Assembly: GCA_036877525.1 (NCBI GenBank)
Contig: JAZGTH010000007.1
Span: forward strand, 5,827,501 to 5,891,500
Source: Chromobotia macracanthus
Lineage: Eukaryota > Chordata > Actinopteri > Cypriniformes > Botiidae
Length of the DNA: 64,000 bases
Reading direction: 5' to 3'
The notes below the pieces were generated by a model. That model did not search any database. It saw only the letters and a list, made by a program, of their open reading frames with translations, and had not been told where the DNA came from. The translations under genes and the position numbers were made by a program. This document shows positions 51,677-63,832 of this stretch, in pieces. How positions within the stretch are numbered: the first letter of the stretch is position 1; every line of letters starts with the position of its first letter.

Positions 51677-54675
51677 AGTGAAGACGACATGCAGCACACA
51701 CACACACACGCACACACAAACACACCACAATACACACGTGTGGGGACAGTAAAACACTGAGACAAACATCCACAGCCGAACCCGCAGACATAGAGAGAGA
51801 AAAAGGCCAGGAGTGTAACAGTGTATCTGTTATGATGGATGTATGCATTAGAGATGTATGTGTGTTTCTGTATACCTGGCAATTGGATTTTTGATGCTGG
51901 AAATTGGATTGGCAAGACACAAATGGAATATTTCACATATCAGAAATCTCTTCAAATGGACTGGGTTTCTCTGAATGGCACATTCACTGGCCAATCACAG
52001 CACAGACTGCTACAGTCAGACATTGCATGTCCTTTTTCTTTGCTCCACTATATTTGCCATTCTTCGTCTGTCTGTACGTTGTATCCTTCAGAAGGAGCAC
52101 AGCATTCCCATAGTTACTTCACAAGAAAGGCTCACTGTCTCCATGACAACCACTGGCTGGGAAGAACCATAATTCCATCCAGCAAAACCTCAAGGATCAG
52201 CATGAAAGCAGCCAGAGTTCAGGAGCAGACGCGCATAATGCTCTGATATGTGTGTATACATCCAGTGGATTCTGGAAAGCTGGTGTTTGTTGTACAGAAG
52301 AGTGTGTAAAAACTGATATATTTTGAGATTCATTAGGTCTCATGTTAGCTTAGATTACGAGACGAATCCAATCACAGAATGTTTTAATTCATTTTCTGTC
52401 TTTGGAAAGCTTTTGTATTGCTGACTGTTTAGATTTGCTGTTGAGGTGGGGGGTCTGGGTTGATAGTTATTGTCCTCTAGTTATGACATTGATGACTATA
52501 AATAAACAACTGGTCTAAACTAACACTGGCTTGGCAGAGACCATTTAAAATGTGTCACTTAGTACATCAGCAGTTTTGTTGATCTGAATATTGCTGCATG
52601 TATATGGTTTTCAGAAAGACAATTTGTTCAGGGAGGGAATCCAAAAGAGGTGCAAACGCTTCCTGCATGTTTGTCTTTGAATACTATTCCAACACTTCAG
52701 TTATTGAAATTTGGTTCCAGTTAACTCAAATTTGAAGTCTTTGTGAACTGGAATCAGAAAAATTAAGTTAACATAGTTTTTGATTTAACCTGAATTTGTA
52801 TTTTTCCTCTCTGAAATTGTACTTGTGTATTTAGGACCAAATGTTGCTTAGATTCATCACGATTTCAGTCACAAACATTAAGGTTTTGATCGAAGTTAAA
52901 GGTTGCTGTGTTAACTAATATAGTGTTTAGCCACTCAAACAAATAATAAAGATGTGAAATTAACTAAGTAGAACTTACTAAATCAAATGGTTAAGCAGAA
53001 AGCTCGTCTTAGCTGATGTGTCACCTTCATCATGAGATTATGGGCTTCACTATGCTATAATTCCAATTCGATTTATGGGAACATTTGACTCCATAATGAA
53101 TCAAATTAAACATTTTACTTGGTAAACTTACATTAATTTTCAAATCACAATTACATTAACTCGTATATGATCAACAGAAAACAAAATGCTCAGAGATTAA
53201 TCAGGAGACAGACCAATGAGCCTTTTTTTTCATAGGTACCCAAAGCAAGACTCCCTCCCTCAAATGGAGACATGAACTAATAATTGGACTCTGGACTCAA
53301 TGTGTGTAAGCACATATGAGTGCGAACACTAAAATCAACACCAATGTTCAGATTTGTCTATGACCAGTTTTATGTGGAAAAGTGTTTATCGCCAAATCAA
53401 AGACGAACAAATCAAAATCTGAACATTGCGGTTGATTGTAGCGTACAGAGTCCCCTCAAATCATTCAGCTGCACACAATTTCAAGAAATTTTGTGATTTA
53501 TAGATTTCACACCTGGACTCGTGCACACGTTTGTTTCTCTGAATCACGTACACACAGAGAAATGTGAAATGATCCTAGATCAAATGTAGGCTGGTTTCTA
53601 TGCAACATTTTATAAATGAGGCCTTTGATTGCTACTGTTTAAACAATCAATGGCTTCAATTACAGAATTGCATTCACAATGTATTTTGTATACTTCAATT
53701 TTGCTTGTGAATGATTTGAGCATAACATTTCCCATAATCCTCAGTTAGTGCAGTATCAACATTTGCATTTTGCAGAAGCAGACATTTGCATTTTATTCTT
53801 CTGTGTGTTTATTTCTGCTTTTTGACTAATGGCTCCAGTGTTACACTGTAATAGTGCATATTCAATAGACGACAGCGCTTCATTGTGAGAATTTTACATC
53901 AGTACAATTACGATACAAAAACACAGCTTGCATTGTCATATTTATAGATTAGATGAGTGGGTAAATTCTCCCCAAAACTTGAACAGCATTTTCCAAACAA
54001 AGATGTTCTTTTGTGTTTTGAAGAGAGGAAGGATGGAGAGTTGTTTGAGTTTTCAAAGCTGGAAGGGCTTATTGTAAAAATTACATAATGGCTGGCTATT
54101 GATAATACTCTTGTCCATACTTATTGATGAGTCTATCTAGAGAGCAACACAAACTAAGAATTGTGTTTACAGGAAAATAATACAGCATAATCTTCTCCTG
54201 CATTATCTCAAGAGTATCTGGGTGTTCCATAACATCACCATAATGTTTTGTGTACAGATGTATGCATTTGTGCAAAGCATGCAGAAATCAAAATATTGTA
54301 CATCAACAGTAATGCAGTAGTAGAAAATATGGCAACTTCTAACCAGTCAGTGCAGGGTAAGTGAATTCTGCAGGAGAATATAAGGGCTTGTCTCTCTGTC
54401 ACATATATCTTCTCAAACTAATATATGACTGTATGACAGTGTGTTATTCGTATTGTTATTTTCTAGAGTAATGACATCCATGAACTTTCATTTTTTCTTT
54501 CGTTGTTTCACTCGTTTGTTTCAGTCTGTTGGAGTGATACACCTCATCTGTCACCTTACTACTGAACACGTGAGTAGTAATCAGTACATCTGGATTTGGT
54601 GGTATGAGTTAGCGTGGACAAATGAAAAATGCAACGATAAACCCGTCGTCTTTCACTCTTCAGTAGAGATCGGTG
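51677..54675. other. Tail-to-tail spacer between dpp10 and its paralogue
   Basis: Holds both 3' UTRs. It starts with a CA repeat (51694-51720). AATAAA signals for dpp10 are at 52501 and near 52944. TTTATT motifs near 53793-53812 could serve the minus-strand gene. No gene was recognised. Confidence 0.6.
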
Positions 54676-57600
54676 CTAGTCATCGTCACTGACTTCTGTG
54701 GGAACAGGTAGGTTTTCATAGAAGCATTCTTTGAAGAAGGAGATGAGCGAGTTGAACATGTAGCGTTTGCTGATGACATCATGACCCTCATCAGGGAAAA
54801 TCTGTAGAGAGATCAAGGTTAAAACATGAGGTGTGTGAGGCTGAAGGCACACTGAGTGCGTGCAGACCAGACTCTCACCTGTAACCTGTACTTCACATCA
54901 ATCAGAGAGAGAAGCTTCACCAGTTCTGCAGTGTGTTGAAAATGAACGTTTGCTGTTAGAGAAAACAGATGGGGGTGATAATACAATCTATCTGTCTGAA
55001 AGTGTTGTGAAAATCTTTCATCAACTCACCGTCCAGCGTTCCGTGTAGAATCAGAAACTTTAGCTTGTCAGAGCGTGTGGCATTCAACAGGAGACTGGAG
55101 ATCTGATGGACACGCACAAGCGCACACTATTTTAATACTGAGCTAATACATTTTTACATTTTAAATAAGACATTATTTAATATGTTACTAATTACTTCTG
55201 TTTTACTTCTAGGAGATTTTGGGACATTGTATATTTTAGTTGTTAGTATATGTAAAACATCCTCTTTTCACAGAGCAGTGAATATTTGAACTCAGAAGCA
55301 TATTAAATTCTTATGAATACATTAATATAATACAGCACTTCAGCGATTGCACATGCTTAGTGACCTTTTAAACAACAGCAAAGTGTACATTTGCAGTATA
55401 TTAAACTTACAGTATAGTAAACACTACTATATACTATATACTATACTATAGTAACACTGCAATAGCAATGTCTTCTAACCATATATCTCATATATATTCT
55501 GGAACACTGCAAACGCACACACTTACACACACACTACACTACAAGTTTTGCCTCACACGTGAGAGCTGCTGTTTAAGAATCAAACTGATAACAATCCTAC
55601 CTTGTATTTCAGCTCATTCTGGATAGGGAAACCAAAGTATCGCTCCGTAAAGGCTGAACCTTTAGAGAAACACAGAATAGTCGGAACATATTAGCCGTGT
55701 ACGTGTTGATGCTAAATTCAGATTAACTTAATACTGTTATATATTTAATTGTTTGTTTGTATGCATGTGTGTATTCATGGCTTTGTGTGTGTATGTGTTT
55801 CATGTACTGTAGAGTTGCCAGTCAAATACTGGTGCCATGGCAACACCACAGTGGAGTACAGAAGTGTGAGACAGCAGCAGAAGAGAGCTCAGGAAGCCAC
55901 CGTAGGCCTGCACAGAAACACATCTTAACTAAAACATCTTACATCTTTTCATGTGCAAACACTCTAATGTTTTCATCTTGTAGTCTGTTTCTATTTCTGT
56001 GCTCGACCTCTGGAAACTTTTTACAATTTTAAATTTAGTATACGCAGGTATTTTTATCTCCGTGTCTGTTTCGTATTCAAAGTAACTGATGTCAAATCTG
56101 TGCTTTTTTGGCCTGCAATATAAGTTCTTACAATAAACATGGTGTTTTATTGTTATTCCTGTTATCAACCACTGATTTAACTTGACAGTTTTATGGTGTC
56201 TGAGTTTATCCAACACTTCTGCTAACATCTCTAACTCCTAAAACCTTACCTTGCCAAAAAGCCCGACTCTACCAGCATCAATATATGGCTGTCTCATCAG
56301 ATACCTGCCACAATCAAATAAACAAACACAGACAAGCTTTCTTTCTTAATAAACATGTAAAGGGGGTAAATGTGTGTCCTTTTATCACAGTCAACACGAT
56401 TTCTATAGTCTCTTTTTAAGTATATAACACACAAAAGGACACTTAAAGTGTGTAATTTCTGTTTTTGCATAAAGAACCTTCATATGAAAGTATTATAAAT
56501 CATTATTACAAACTTTACCCTCAACTCAGCACACTTACTCTAATACAGAAAGCTGATCCTCAGTGTCCACGGTTCCCAAACATTTGTGAACTTCCTGTAG
56601 AATCAGCTGACCCTGGAAGCCACTCCCCCTTCCATCCACCCGTGCCACAATCACATCTTCACAGCTGACCAGCACGTCGGCCCAATCCAGATAAAACCGG
56701 TTGTTCACTTGCTGTCCACCAGGAGCATTGTCACTATTACACATTCACAGTTTATTTGTTTTGAAGCTCCAGAGCATTCAAACATTTCTTTCTCAATATT
56801 CACATTTGGCTATTTTACATTTGGCACATTTTATTTATCATTGGTGTTTATATAAACAAATAACCATTTAACATGACGGTTTCTTAACTTAAACCAAAAT
56901 GCAAAATTGTATTCTTCCTTTGATCTGGCATATTTTGGTCAGATCAGATCCAGAGTTTTAAGTTTACATATTTGCACAGGAATTCATAATATGTGGATTT
57001 TGCTTGTGTGTGTGTACAGGTTTAGATATATCTGAAAGGCTATAAATAAAGTCAGGCAAACGTGTGTGTGTGTGTGTGTGATCATACAGCAGGAGCAGGA
57101 GAGGGTACTGGATTCCCTCTTCAAACAGTGGAGGGAGGCTGAGCTCCAGTCTCAGTGCTGTTAAAAAACAGTAAACACAGAACTGCTACTCACAGACAGA
57201 ATAAATAACACCTGTTTCCACCAATTGCTTACAAATGGCCCAAAGAATACAAAAAAAACAAAACGTCAAAAAAATTAAATCACGATTCCTACTTGGACCA
57301 GTCATGTGACTTCTTACACCCAGATTGACAATGATATTGATGATGATGAGGAAGATTATGGCTCTAGTAGCGATCATGTCTATTGGTATAATGTATAGGG
57401 ATACCCTGGTATGAAGTGTATTCTCCCTAATATCTAGAATATATACATATATTTGTCATTGAGGTCATACAATATCTCATTAGAGAGATTGTCAGAAATG
57501 ACTGGTTAGAAACTTTTATTATTGTGACTGAAGCTGGGCTGAATGTTGCATCAAATAATGTGATAGCGACGAGTTTGAACACATATTAATCAATGGTTTG

Positions 57601-60600
57601 ATTTCCAAGAAACACACACACACTGATAAAATGTATAACGTGAATATTCTGTAAGTCGCTGCCAAATGTAAATTATGATCATCCAATTCAAGATGGCAGT
57701 TCAGCAGTTGGTTATGCTAAACTGATCTCATCATTGTCAGTTTATATTATAATCCAGTTGCTATCTAGAAGGTGATGGATGTGATGATGGTGATGATGGT
57801 CATGACTTCATACCCTGATTGTTGATCTGTAATGTCCTAATTTGCCTAACTGGAGTTCGTTTCTTTCTGAGAGATTCTCTAAACTCCAGATGTGCCTCTA
57901 GAGTCACATAATCTACAGAGAAGAGAGAACGAGAGAATAACAGTTAAACTGTTGGCTGTGTTTTGGTGTAAACACATTTTACACATCTCCAACACATCTT
58001 GATAGAAATAACTGATTTCTGTTTTGTACTCACTGCTGATGTTACTGAGAAGGTGAACTGTTGTTTTGGGAATTCCAGGACCTGAAATTTGTATATAGAA
58101 ATGTGCATTTCTGTAAACCATAATGACATGAATGAATACAATGATTGCAGTTTTCTCTATAATTGCTGCGTGTGTGTAGTAGTTACTTCAACAGCTGCAA
58201 TTCAGCAGTACTGCTCGGGCGTCTGGGCACAGTGTGTGTGCATTTAAGTGTGTGTGAGTATGAGTTAGTGTGTTTAGTAGTTTACCTTTGCAGTTCAGCA
58301 GTACCGCTTGTGCGTCTGGACTCAGTGAGGCTTCAAAGAACGAACAATGAGGTTTAAACACAGAACAGCTCAAACACTCACGATGGAAAGGATCCACTGT
58401 GCTCACCCTGGAGGTCAAAGGTCACAGAACTGTATCAGGAATCATTCAGGAGGATTGAACAGAAAACAGCTGTACAATCTCCTCTGCAGCACCAGTGTAT
58501 CTCACCTGTGCAGATGCCTCTGACTGACACCAGTCTCTGTGCTGAGAAAATACCTACAAAATAAACGACATCAGTCAGTCATCGGATGCTCAACACATCT
58601 GACATACTCTTGTGCGTTTACACAAGACTCACACTATGTTCAACTTTTCATCGTAGGTCAGGATCTCTGTGACCTCCCAGGTGCCTGAGGTCAGGTGATG
58701 CATGCTGACCTCTTCACCTTTAGGCTGATGTCAGAAGAGGTTAAAGGTACCTCAGTGTAAAATCTGATCTGATTTACGAAGTTGTGAAAACTGCATTTTC
58801 GTACCTGCTCTGACATCATTGTGAGATGTCTATAGGACTCATGCTCTCTGTGTTTCAGGTTTGTTGTCATAAAAAATGTTGCGCCATCTTTAGAGAAAAC
58901 TGGTTTCTCATTCTTCACCAAAATAGAGATACATCAGATTCTATTTAGTTGCTGAACATCAATGTTGATATAAATAACGTGCAGCATAATGAAAAGGGCT
59001 TTACCTGTCTGTCAACCCATTTGTCTGATGTGATGATGTGCTTCTGCAGAGACAATGATCACACTGTTTTTGTGTGTACGGGTTTGACTGTAATTCAGCT
59101 AAATACAGTAGTAACTCTGTGTGTGTACAGGTTTAACTTTGACAGGGCTGAATACAGTGATCACTCTGTGTGTGAGTGTGTACATGTTTGACTGTAATAG
59201 GACTGAATACAGTGATCCCTCTGTGTAAGTGTGTACTGGTTTGACTTTAACAGAGTTGAATACAGTGGTAACTCAATGTGTGTAAAGGTTTAACTGTAGT
59301 TGTGTGTATTGATTTGACTGTGATAGGGATGAATACAGTGATCACTCTGGGTGTGAGTGTGTATGAGTTTGACTGTAATAGGATTGAATACAGTTTTCAC
59401 TCTGTGTGTGGAACATGTATATAATTGAGATGACATTTAAAGTGATTGTCATCAACATATAAGTCTGTGTATGTGAGTGTGTGTGACAGCATGATCTCAC
59501 CAGCACACATTTCCCAGTGTGTGTGTTACAGAGTGTGAGCGTGGAGGAGTTCTGGGGACGGTTCAACCAGCGGACAGCCAGTCGCTCTTCTGTTACCCAG
59601 CGCACCATGCTGATATAGAATTCACTACACAAACACACAGTAGATTGTTACACAGTAAACAAACTGAGAAACTCTTAAAGACATCTGAACATTTAATTTA
59701 GATTCATTTTTGAATGAATTTAAATTAACCAGCACAACAGGTTTCTTATTTCACACTTGTTTCAATCTTGTTTCATGCTGCTACTTTGATTTCCACTTTT
59801 TCATTTCACTGTCTGAATGTGTGTGTGTGGTACCTTCTGTCTAAGCTGCTGGGAGGCAGGAGTTGTGTAGCATGTGTAGATCCGTTCACACTGATGACAT
59901 ACAATGTGACTTCAGGAATCGTGTGTCCAGCCTGTTACACATCCAGTGAAATGAATGAAATGTAAAGCAAATGTTCTTTCATAATTGTAACTAAGAACAG
60001 TTGACACACACACTAATCAGCTATATTACTAATACATGTTGTTTCAGTCTGTCAAGATGATCTGTTTTCTTTCACCATTTTAAATGTGAAAAGGATGATC
60101 TTACTGTCTTCAGAGCTTGATTTTCTTGATTTCGTGACACCCATTCAAAAGTACACATGTATTATGGTGACATTTTTGTGTAAGCAAAATAGCAAATATT
60201 AATTATTATTATAAGTAATAGCTAACATATTTTAGTAGATGTTAGCCCTATCATAAAGAATTGCTCGCTTCTTTATTTTTTAAAAGGTTTTAAAGGCATA
60301 TTTATTGCTAGTCTGCTAGTGAAGGGCTGTGTCACATGACATTTAGGTTCAGGTGTTTGGCTCAAAACAGACTGGATGCAGAAGTGAGCACCATGAGAAA
60401 AATTGCTATTGAAATGACCTTGTGCTGCTAAACTTTTGCAAGACTTTTTATCAGGAGAACTTTCTGGGTACCTTTGGGTATGGATACTTTTCTCCACGGG
60501 GGTAAAATGTTCCTGTGAGGTGAGGCAGCTGCATGTTGGGTACAAGAGTGTCATTGATGGAAAGAAATGCCAGACTGGAGCCTGCTGGAGACCACCAATG

Positions 60601-61070
60601 AGCGACTGGAGAACGCAAGACCTCCTCTAACAACCAATCAGACAAACAGCAGAGATTATGGTGAGCCAACAGGAAGATTTCTTATAATATGATGATGTGA
60701 TGATTATTTTTACCCTCATAAAGCCAGTCAGATACTCCATTAAATATGAGGCCATTTAGCCCTGATGATGTTAGTTTGAGAGAGTTGCTCTTCACCACCG
60801 GCTGATAATAAATATTGTTTTCATATATGTACACCTGAGGGACAGAGCAAGAGCGAGCAAGCGAGTGAGAGAGAGATATTCAGTCTCTTTACTGTGTGAT
60901 GTTGCTTTAGTTTGTACAGTGATATACTGACAAACAATGTTCATTTATAAGCTTTAACTCACAAGCTGTTGGTCATGAACTCCCCACGATGCAAACTGCA
61001 AAACACAATCAGACATATCTGGAGTCTTGAGTTCATGCCCCTCCCTACACACACACACACACACACACAC

Positions 61071-61112
<42 letters not shown>

Positions 61113-63041
61113 AAAACACTTTAGAAACACACACACCACTGAAATAACAAATTAACACTCATAGGCTCACTACATTTCTGTCACTCCTGCTGTCTGTCTG
61201 ACACACTGTCCTATAATAACCTCATTCATACAACATATTCAAAAAACTTTTCATTTTGTTAGATACTTAATCGATCCACACGTTATGCACAGTAAGACAT
61301 AATCCTAGAAAATAATATAAACATTTCTAAATATTTAAATATACAAAATACTCTATAACAAGAGTGTCTTAATTTGAGCTCTGTGTCCAAATCATAAAGA
61401 TTTAAATCATTAACATATCAACAAATTGTTAAAAACATTTTTTTGTTGTTTTACTTAGTCCTAAAAATTGAGATTACAATGAGATACATTGACAAACAAG
61501 CTGGATAAATACAGTAAATTAAGTTTAGTGTAACCAAAACGTTTTTCAGTGTGTATGTTGCTTTTATGAATCCGACATAGAGTTTGCTGGTCCATTTGAC
61601 TGCAAACTACTTCTAATTGAGTCGTATATGCCAATTGTGTATGTATGTGGTTCTGTCTTACTGTGTATGTAAGTTGTAGATTAGGTAAGATGCCAGGTAA
61701 GAGTATCGATACACCTAAAAAAACAATCACACACACACGTACATGTTAGCATCATGCAGGAGATACAGCTCTTATTAATTCATTGTCCTATAAAGGTTAT
61801 TTGTTTTGTTTTGGTTATTTTTTATTATTATGGCACATATTGTCTGCCAAACTGAAATAAATAAGTAAATAAAATGATGAATAAAAAACAAAAGACCACA
61901 AAGTGGTTAAAAAAAATCTTTTCACATTTTCACAGTGACAATGTATCTTCCCAATCAGATTAAAACCTACAATGTGTTTCCTCAAACCCATGACCCTGAT
62001 GTTACTAGCACCATAATCTAGCAGATGAACTCGAGGAACACTGTAAATGATACTACATGTAAACCTTCTCCACATAATTCTGCATATTAAGACATTAATG
62101 ATTTAAAAAACAAGGATCTGTAAGGACAGGGTGAGCAAACTTTGGCACACAAGGGCAAAGACACAGAGTGAGAAAAACATAGCGTACTTTTTAGTTGACA
62201 TAAATCAGTAAATCACTTGCTTGAAAAGCTTTCCTTTTTTATTTCAACATTTTATTTATTTTTGAATTTGGCAATATTTATGCCCTATAATCTTCTGTTC
62301 CTTTTTTATAAAAAAGAGACTTCAGAGAAATGTTGTGGCCTCTAACCTTTCTGACGTCACAGGACAGTAACACGTAGTTCTGGTCTGGTGATACAGCAAA
62401 CTTGGAGGCTTTGTACTTTGCCTGTGTAAAAAACAACCCAAGCAGTCTTGTTAGATGTGATTCTTGAATTATTCAATACAGTGATGCTGCAGACCACAAG
62501 TCAGATCTTAGAAGGTGTCTTTAAAGGGTTCTTTTACATTTGACAGTCACTTTTATCTAAAGTTCAAGGTATTCAAGGTATACAGTTTATCAGTATGTGT
62601 ATTGATGTCTCTGGGAATCAAACCCACAACCTTTGCGCTGCTAACACAGATTGAATCTTTTATTGTATGAGTGTCACATGACCAACTTGAACCAATGAGC
62701 AGAAGGTGTTGATATTAAATGTCTGAAATGTCTGTAGGTGCTCTTAGATTGGTTTATGATTAGTATTTTTTGATTGTTGTGCTGGTGTGCAGTTTGAAAA
62801 TGTTCTAGAATGTAAATTGTTACTCACAAATGTTGTGTTTTTCATTAAAATCTGGGTCTGATTTGTCTCCATGTTAATCATCTTAAGATCTCCATCTCTT
62901 CCTCTGTACACAACCTGATAAGCTAAAGCAGAACTATTACAGTAACACAAACACCATGTTCACTTAACCATCATGTTAATATGTGTGTGTAATATCTTCT
63001 GAGCTCAAACACAGCTGTTCTAATTAAGTTTTATTAATTAA

Positions 63042-63136
<95 letters not shown>

Positions 63137-63832
63137 ATTCATACCAGTAATCCACTGAGCTTCGGGGTCATGAACCTGCAGCTCACTGGACAAAAGATCA
63201 TCCACATTCAGACATGATCCCAAAACGTTTAGAGTGTCACCTGAGACCATTAACACAAAAACACAACCACAACACATTTGTATATGAGAAAGTGCATTTG
63301 TGCTCATATAAAATATAAAACGGCTGATAGCTCATTTAGAAATGAAGCACATAGAATGTTTGCCACATGATGAAAGATGCAATCTGTAACTTTTGTCTTT
63401 CTATCGCCATCTCTGTTTGAAACATTAAATTGCAAGCTACCTTATGTACTTTGAATGTTGACTTTTAAAGACAAATGGAGCCAAACTTATATTTCCCGGG
63501 AAATCAGACCCAACAGCTCAAATTATAAATCATTATTATAACCTTACCATTGCAAATCGGGGGAGGTAATGAGACAGTTTTGAACACGATTATGTACATG
63601 CTTAAATTGTTTTAATGCTTAACAATTGTTTAAAAAATATGGATTGCAGCTTAATTTGTGTTGTTTGCTTGATTTGTTCCTATATGTTCCTTTACGTTTG
63701 GTTACAGTGGAAACACAGACCTTCAGACAGCAAAAAGATGGACAGACCGATTAATGACAGCACAAATGCAATGACCACCAGAGAAATTCCCACACCCTTC
63801 CAATTCATCTCAGTGGAATATCCTCCCACATC
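54676..63832 (-). CDS. dpp10-like inactive dipeptidyl peptidase, first exon outside window
   Basis: Paralogue of dpp10 in opposite orientation. Exons 2-26 in transcript order: 63721-63832, 63145-63240, 62828-62922, 62347-62421, 61662-61714, 60963-61044, 60714-60834, 60472-60626, 59834-59931, 59501-59624, 59005-59043, 58805-58912, 58633-58724, 58506-58553, 58286-58407, 58034-58081, 57814-57912, 57088-57157, 56539-56733, 56250-56304, 55808-55907, 55601-55659, 55030-55102, 54879-54952, 54676-54801. Total 2319 nt, 772 residues visible. The membrane segment is GISLVVIAFVLSLIGLSIFL after MNWK. All exons are in the same order and phase as dpp10; only exons 2, 17 and 26 differ in length. The nucleophile position is Ala (FGK-A-YGG), but the Asp (HGTLD) and His (PDEGH) remain. 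YEEE of the propeller is kept. Predicted non-enzymatic Kv4-type subunit. Start exon not visible. Confidence 0.9.
57063..57080. repeat. (TG)n microsatellite
   Basis: TG tract seven bases downstream of the splice donor of the paralogue exon 57088-57157. Confidence 0.9.
58189..58232 (-). pseudogene. Partial duplicate of paralogue exon 16
   Basis: On the minus strand this reads LCPDARAVLLNC, closely matching SPDAQAVLLNCK at the end of the exon 58286-58407. The donor is lost (TTGCAGCTG in place of TGCAAAGGTAAA) and no acceptor is evident, so it is an exon relic in the intron. Confidence 0.75.
59080..59410. repeat. Imperfect minisatellite of about 53 bp in paralogue intron
   Basis: About seven degenerate units, each with TTTGACTGTAATAGG, GAATACAGTGATCACTCTG and a GTGTGAGTGTGTA tail. 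It occupies the intron between exons 59043 and 59501. Confidence 0.85.
61047..61110 (-). repeat. (CA)n, read as (UG)n next to paralogue exon 7 acceptor
   Basis: On the transcribed strand the UG repeat ends at GTAG, the 3' splice site of exon 60963-61044. The tract has the same position as the one in dpp10. Confidence 0.95.
61950..62045 (-). repeat. tRNA-SINE head fragment
   Basis: On the minus strand this reads CATCTGCTAGATTATGGTGC and AACATCAGGGTCATGGGTTT, which resemble the tRNA-derived head of fish SINEs. It was first considered as an exon and then rejected. Confidence 0.45.
62530..62650 (-). repeat. Fish SINE fragment with B-box and tail
   Basis: The minus strand has GTGGGTTTGATTCCC (tRNA B-box type, 62613-62627) followed by a tail AGATAAAAGTGACTGTCAAA. 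This is typical of cypriniform tRNA-SINEs. Confidence 0.65.
63043..63132. repeat. (TA)45 microsatellite
   Basis: Ninety uninterrupted bases of TA. It lies 12 nt downstream of the splice donor of the paralogue exon 63145-63240, and it explains the artificial open frame there. Confidence 0.97.

Noticed and set aside
51839..52246. 135-codon open frame after dpp10
   Set aside because: Lies in the dpp10 3' UTR before the poly(A) signal. No family resemblance or supporting splice sites.
61990..62045. Candidate exon 6 of the paralogue
   Set aside because: Wrong phase and internal stop, and it resembles a tRNA-SINE head. The true exon 6 (YSYLASYLIYNLHT) is at 61662-61714.
63038..63307. Open frame ending in a long Ile/Tyr repeat
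   Set aside because: Only its first part is exon 3 of the paralogue. The rest is the TA microsatellite in the intron.
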